Shown: piece by piece, positions 6,709-9,780 of the stretch | How positions within the stretch are numbered: position 1 is the stretch's first letter | Layout of the letters: each line of letters begins with the position of its first letter | NCBI GenBank assembly: GCA_035369865.1 | Contig: DAOOVG010000077.1 | Coordinates: 1-9,780 of the forward strand | DNA: 9,780 nt | From: MVYY01 sp035369865 | GTDB lineage: Bacteria > Bacteroidota > Bacteroidia > Bacteroidales > Paludibacteraceae | Reading direction: 5' to 3' | Made by a program: the position numbers and the translations under genes | The notes under the pieces: model-generated | The model's input: only the letters and a program-made list of their open reading frames with translations | The model's database searches: none | What the model was told of the DNA's origin: nothing

Positions 6709-6744
6709 ATCAGTTTTTGTATAATTTTGAATGGTTAAACTGAT
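6709..6744. promoter_or_regulatory. Inverted repeat with an embedded -7-like box between rhomboid and EEP genes
   Basis: ATCAGTTT (6709-6716) and AAACTGAT (6737-6744) are perfect inverted copies. The 20-base loop includes TAATTTTG (6722-6729), a match to the Bacteroidota -7 consensus. No TTTG is present at the right distance upstream. It could be an internal promoter with an overlapping operator or only an mRNA hairpin. It is not followed by a T tract, so a terminator is unlikely. Confidence 0.3.
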
Positions 6745-6752
6745 GAGGGTAT

Positions 6753-7844
6753 ATGATTAAAAATGTTGTCAAATGGTTGCTGTTGGTTATTAATATTGGA
6801 GTTGCACTTTGTTTGTTATTTGCATTATTAGCAGCTTATATTCATCCTCAATATTTTATACTGCCATCTTATTTTGCTCTGATATTTCCTGTGATTTTTA
6901 TTATTAATGGAGCTTTTTTTATTTTTTGGCTCATTTTTCGGAGCTGGTATTTCTTGCTTTCTTTTTGTTTTTTGTTATTATCTATCCCCCAATTAAAAAA
7001 TAATTTTTCCTTTCGTTTTAAACAGCCACAAAAAATTGAAGCTGAGCAACCCATCACTTTACTTTCTTACAATACAAGAATGATGGGTTTGCTAAAAAAA
7101 CATGAGCCGAAAGAAAATAATAAAGTACTTCAATATGTTCTAACAAGCGATGCAGATATTGTTTGTCTTCAAGAATTTATGGTTAGTCCCAATGAAAAAT
7201 ACCTTACAGAAAAAGAGGTATTGAGTTTATTCAATAAATATCCTTATCATCATATTTATTATAGAGTAAAGCAAAAGTCAAGCTGGTTAGGAATTGCTAC
7301 TTTTTCAAAATTTCCTATTGTTGATCAACAAGCCATTGCTTATGCCTCGTCTGCCAATGCTTCCATTTTCACTGATATAAATATTCATGGTAAAATTATC
7401 AGAATCATTAACAACCATCTTGAATCCAATCAATTAACTGAAAAAGATAAAGCACTTCCTTATCAATTGAAAAATAATATAGATACGAAATTAATTCATG
7501 ACATTACGCTTGTGTTTTCAAAAAAATTAGGTACAGCTTATAAAATAAGAGCCTCCCAAGCTGATTCTGTAGCAGTTGTTGTTAAAAATTCTCCGTATCC
7601 TCTTCTGGTGTGTGGCGATTTCAATGATGTGCCAGGCTCGTATGCCTATTGTAAAATTAAGGATCATTTAAATGACAGTTTTTTGGAAAGAGGGAAAGGA
7701 TTTGGATGGACTTTTATAGAACGTTATTATCGGTTCAGAATAGATTATATTTTTCATGATTCTTTTTTTCAATTAGTTGATTTTAAAATTGATAAGGTGA
7801 GATATTCAGATCATTATCCGTTACAAGCAAAATTTTCTATTTAA
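6753..7844 (+). CDS. Membrane-anchored endonuclease/exonuclease/phosphatase (EEP) family protein
   Basis: The EEP fold includes DNase I-like nucleases, AP endonucleases, sphingomyelinases and inositol phosphatases. The 363-residue protein begins with three membrane spans (about 7-30, 37-60 and 64-79), then a catalytic domain (about 100-363). The metal-binding and catalytic motifs are all present: SYNTR (105-109, Asn107), DIVCLQE (135-141, Glu141), NNHLES (220-225, His222), VCGDFNDVPGS (286-296, Asp289 and Asn291), RIDYIF (329-334, Asp331) and YSDHYPLQAKF (351-361, Asp353 and His354). The domain should be active. Whether it acts on nucleic acid, a phospholipid or a phosphoester is not shown by the sequence, and the membrane anchor makes a lipid or envelope substrate plausible (inference). 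It follows two rhomboids in the same direction. Confidence 0.88.
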   Translation: MIKNVVKWLLLVINIGVALCLLFALLAAYIHPQYFILPSYFALIFPVIFIINGAFFIFWLIFRSWYFLLSFCFLLLSIPQLKNNFSFRFKQPQKIEAEQPITLLSYNTRMMGLLKKHEPKENNKVLQYVLTSDADIVCLQEFMVSPNEKYLTEKEVLSLFNKYPYHHIYYRVKQKSSWLGIATFSKFPIVDQQAIAYASSANASIFTDINIHGKIIRIINNHLESNQLTEKDKALPYQLKNNIDTKLIHDITLVFSKKLGTAYKIRASQADSVAVVVKNSPYPLLVCGDFNDVPGSYAYCKIKDHLNDSFLERGKGFGWTFIERYYRFRIDYIFHDSFFQLVDFKIDKVRYSDHYPLQAKFSI

Positions 7845-7914
7845 CTCAAAAATAAGAGCTAATTAATTCACTGAAAACTACACATTTGTTTAACTTTTAA
7901 TATATTATTTAGAA

Positions 7915-8292
7915 ATGAAAGTACCTGAAAATTTGAAGTATACCAAAGACCATGAATGGATAAGGCTTGAAGACGATATCGCTTATGTTGGTATCACAGA
8001 TTTTGCTCAAAAAGAATTAGGCGATATAGTATTTGTAGAAGTCGAAACAGTAGGTGAGCAATTGTCAGCAGGCGATGTTTTTGGGACAGTAGAAGCAGTA
8101 AAAACCGTTTCAGAGATATTCTTGCCGGTAGATGGAGAAATTTTAGCTTTTAATGAAGAGTTGGAAAATACACCTGAATTGGTAAATGAAGATCCTTATG
8201 GTAAAGGTTGGATAGTAAAAATTCGTGTTACTAATCCTTCTCAATATGATACGTTACTAACCGCTACTGATTACAAGAATCTTATTAGTTGA
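7915..8292 (+). CDS. gcvH: Glycine cleavage system H protein
   Basis: GcvH is the lipoyl carrier of the glycine cleavage complex. It shuttles the methylamine from the P protein to the T and L proteins in the cytoplasm. The 125-residue protein is full length. It has the typical opening YTKDHEWIRLE (9-19), GITDFAQKELGDIVFVE (26-42), the lipoylation site Lys63 in VEAVKTVSEIFLP (59-71), and the C-terminal ENTPELVNEDPYGKGWIVKI (84-103). The ATG at 7915 fits the family start. No other gcv gene is in the window, so the P, T and L genes lie elsewhere. purE begins 28 bases downstream, and the two are likely cotranscribed. No clear promoter is visible in 7845-7914. Confidence 0.97.
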   Translation: MKVPENLKYTKDHEWIRLEDDIAYVGITDFAQKELGDIVFVEVETVGEQLSAGDVFGTVEAVKTVSEIFLPVDGEILAFNEELENTPELVNEDPYGKGWIVKIRVTNPSQYDTLLTATDYKNLIS

Positions 8293-8320
8293 ATTTTGAC
8301 AATTTAAAAACTTATTAAAA

Positions 8321-8827
8321 ATGAATCCAAGAGTGAGTATCATTATGGGTAGTACCTCCGATCTGAAAGTGATGGAAAAAGCCGCTAAATTACTGGATGA
8401 ATTTGAAATTCCTTTTGAAATGAATGCCTTATCAGCTCATCGTACGCCAGAGGAAGTAAAAGATTTTGCTATTCATGCAGAGGGTAGAGGAATAGAAGTT
8501 ATCATTGCTGGTGCAGGAATGGCAGCTCACTTGCCAGGTATAATTGCTTCCATGACTACTTTGCCCGTCATTGGCGTTCCTATTGAGGCTTCTATGAATG
8601 GGATAGACGCTTTGCTTTCAATAGTGCAAATGCCACCGGGAATCCCCGTAGCAACAGTAGGTATCAATGCTTCGTTGAATGCCTCTATATTAGCAATTGA
8701 AATGCTTGCACTTAAAGATGAGAATATAAATGTTCGTTTAAAATCATACAAGAAAAATTTGAAGCAAAAAATTGTTGAGGCTAATGAGCAGCTTAAAGAA
8801 GTGAAATATCGTTTCAAAACCAATTAA
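8321..8827 (+). CDS. purE: N5-carboxyaminoimidazole ribonucleotide mutase PurE (class I)
   Basis: PurE converts N5-CAIR to CAIR in purine synthesis. The 168-residue protein is full length. It carries GSTSDLKVM (10-18), SAHRTPEEV (38-46) with the catalytic His40, AGAGMAAHLPG (63-73), LPVIGVPI (81-88) and MPPGIPVATVGI (104-115). These are class I (bacterial mutase) features. Class II PurE, which uses CO2 directly, lacks the same combination. The C-terminal 35 residues (from about 134) are a Lys/Glu-rich helix, as in many members. No purK is in the window. It follows gcvH by 28 bases. Glycine metabolism and purine synthesis share glycine and one-carbon units, so the pairing is metabolically sensible. 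Confidence 0.97.
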   Translation: MNPRVSIIMGSTSDLKVMEKAAKLLDEFEIPFEMNALSAHRTPEEVKDFAIHAEGRGIEVIIAGAGMAAHLPGIIASMTTLPVIGVPIEASMNGIDALLSIVQMPPGIPVATVGINASLNASILAIEMLALKDENINVRLKSYKKNLKQKIVEANEQLKEVKYRFKTN

Positions 8828-8942
8828 TATTTTTCAGACTTTTTACTACTATTTTTTGTTGGAAGAATTATCTAATTCGCAAACTTTTGGATATCAACTA
8901 AATTTTCTTATAAAAGATTTATAATCCGACAGAACGAAGTAA

Positions 8943-8971
8943 TTGTTGGATGAATTTTATCTCTATATTTG
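8943..8971 (+). promoter_or_regulatory. Bacteroidota-type promoter of the DUF2905 gene
   Basis: TTG (8943-8945), an 18-base spacer and TATATTTG (8964-8971) fit the -33/-7 consensus. Transcription would begin near 8977, giving a leader of about 44 bases before the ATG at 9021. The rest of the 193-base interval after purE is AT-rich. It contains a short palindrome (GAATTA-TC-TAATTC, 8865-8878) and no convincing terminator. Confidence 0.55.
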
Positions 8972-9020
8972 CTGAATCAGAAAGATTTTTTTGAATTTAA
9001 AGAAGTAAATTTTTAAAAAA

Positions 9021-9242
9021 ATGAAAATGTGGAAATGGTTTATAATTATAGGTATCTTATTGATAATTATTGGATTACTTCTTTATTTGACACCATCAAT
9101 ATTCAGTTGGTTTGGCCATTTGCCAGGAGATATACGTATTGAAAAAGAAAACACGCGTATCTATATTCCCATTACTTCCCTGATTGTTCTTAGTGTTCTT
9201 ATTACTTTTATAATCAATTTGATCAGATATTTTAAATCATAA
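9021..9242 (+). CDS. DUF2905 family small membrane protein
   Basis: A 73-residue protein with two membrane spans (about 5-28 and 48-70) joined by a short polar loop. The loop carries the family mark FGHLPGDIRIEKENTRIYIPIT (31-52), the LPGDI...EN...Y.P pattern of DUF2905. Length is typical (about 70). The function of this family is not known. The start could also be the second Met (9027), but the first ATG gives the usual short N-terminus. It has its own promoter-like sequence and stands between purE and the IS debris, so it is probably a single-gene unit. A short hairpin (ACCTC-ATTA-GAGGT, 9246-9259) follows the stop but lacks a T tract on this strand. Confidence 0.85.
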   Translation: MKMWKWFIIIGILLIIIGLLLYLTPSIFSWFGHLPGDIRIEKENTRIYIPITSLIVLSVLITFIINLIRYFKS

Positions 9243-9420
9243 AAAACCTCATTAGAGGTAGCTTCCAGACTATGTCGAGCTAAAAATAAAATTTCCCAAT
9301 TTTAATTCAATTTTTTATAATAATGTTTGATTTTTTGACAATTCCTGTTACGAAAGTTGGTAGCATGATAAGATTGAAAAATTGGTATTGTTTTATTGTA
9401 TCAAATAATTTTTCCGTTCT

Positions 9421-9484
9421 CCGTGTATCTCTGTGCTCTCAGTGGAGAGATGTTTTTTTCTTTACCACAGAGAGCACAAAGGAG
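9421..9484. repeat. Imperfect inverted repeat of the CTCTGTG/CACAGAG type
   Basis: CTCTGTGCTCTCAGTGG (9429-9445) pairs with CCACAGAGAGCACAAAG (9465-9481) at 15 of 17 positions, around a T-rich 19-base loop. The motif (CCGTGTATCTCTGTG... / ...CCACAGAGAGCACAAAGGAG) resembles a dispersed intergenic repeat seen in many environmental bacterial genomes (recognised from memory, not searched). It is much richer in G and C than its surroundings and abuts the IS end. The open frame that crosses it (9323-9520) is not credible as a gene. The rest of 9243-9517 is AT-rich and empty. Confidence 0.6.
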
Positions 9485-9517
9485 CCCAGCGAAATTTTTA
9501 TATGCAAGGAGACAAAT

Positions 9518-9780
9518 TAACCCTAAACCCTAAATTTTTAGGTAATAGTTATTTTCATTTTCTCCAGTAGCTTTTTTGTTGGTTTATTAATTTCGGCAAT
9601 CACCGATTCATCGGGTGCAAATTTTATTTTCTTTACCGACTTAAGATGATCAACAGCATCCATCAGAGAGTATTTATGTAAGAGTTTATCCTTTTTGTTA
9701 AGAGGCGTCGTTTTTAAGATTTCATATAACCTGTATATAACCAGCATGCTTAAATGATTAATAAACATCCAGCCATTGAG
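9518..9780 (-). mobile_element. 3' end of a second, inverted copy of the IS4-superfamily element
   Basis: Read on the minus strand this holds the last 80 codons of the same transposase as at 124-720 (stop codon at 9538-9540), followed by the IS end AAATTTAGGGTTTAGGGTTAA to about 9518. The frame is open to the window edge (SLNGWMFINHL region), so the gene continues outside. Compared with 478-720 there are five base differences in 243, giving three amino-acid changes (Phe/Tyr, Gln/Lys, Ala/Thr). The catalytic region is beyond the edge, so it cannot be said whether this copy is complete and active. Confidence 0.85.

Noticed and set aside
8865..8878. GAATTA-TC-TAATTC palindrome after purE
   Set aside because: A two-base centre does not favour an RNA hairpin, no T tract follows, and AT-only palindromes of this size are expected in such DNA.
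9323..9520. 65-codon open frame on the plus strand
   Set aside because: It crosses the inverted repeat and ends at the IS boundary, has an unusual composition, no recognisable family and no promoter or start context.
9519..9537. Telomere-like CCCTAAACCCTAAA (and GGGTTTGGGTTTA at 728-740)
   Set aside because: It matches plant-type telomere repeats only by coincidence; only two units occur, and they are the end sequence of the IS on both sides.
1..9780. CRISPR arrays, tRNA or rRNA genes, phage or defence systems
   Set aside because: No regularly spaced repeats, tRNA-like cloverleaf, rRNA segments or characteristic genes were seen on either strand.

Overview
The window is an AT-rich chromosomal segment from a member of the Bacteroidota, most likely Bacteroidales or a close relative. 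The evidence is the Bacteroidota-type PdxJ, the pdxJ-exbB-exbD-tonB cluster, a rhomboid with the C-terminal helical tail typical of this phylum, the general lack of Shine-Dalgarno sequences, and two upstream regions that fit the Bacteroidota sigma-factor consensus (TTTG or TTG, about 19 nt, TAnnTTTG). The genus cannot be told from the sequence.

Layout. Positions 1-742 hold insertion-sequence debris: short end-like repeats and the 3' part of an IS4-superfamily (IS1634-like) transposase gene. It keeps the Y-x2-R-x3-E-x6-K signature but has lost its 5' part. Positions 986-4254 form a same-strand block, pdxJ, exbB, exbD, tonB and a DJ-1/PfpI gene, which joins PLP synthesis with a TonB energy-transducing complex. 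A strong bidirectional terminator at 4306-4346 separates this block from a convergent HU gene (hup-type, minus strand), which has a good Bacteroidota promoter. Positions 4983-7844 hold two tandem rhomboid intramembrane proteases and a membrane-anchored endonuclease/exonuclease/phosphatase (EEP) protein. gcvH (glycine cleavage H protein) and purE (purine synthesis) follow at 7915-8827, then a small two-helix DUF2905 membrane protein with its own promoter.

Positions 9243-9780 hold a dispersed-type inverted repeat (CTCTGTGCTCT... / ...AGAGCACA) and the 3' end of a second copy of the same transposase in the opposite orientation, running off the window. The two copies are about 98% identical over the 243 bases compared (five differences). 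About 8.8 kb of ordinary core genes is therefore flanked by inverted IS copies, which could in principle support inversion.

No CRISPR, tRNA, rRNA, phage or defence system is visible. The genes are mostly well-known families. The points of interest are the inverted IS flanks, the rhomboid/rhomboid/EEP membrane module and several small palindromes in control regions.
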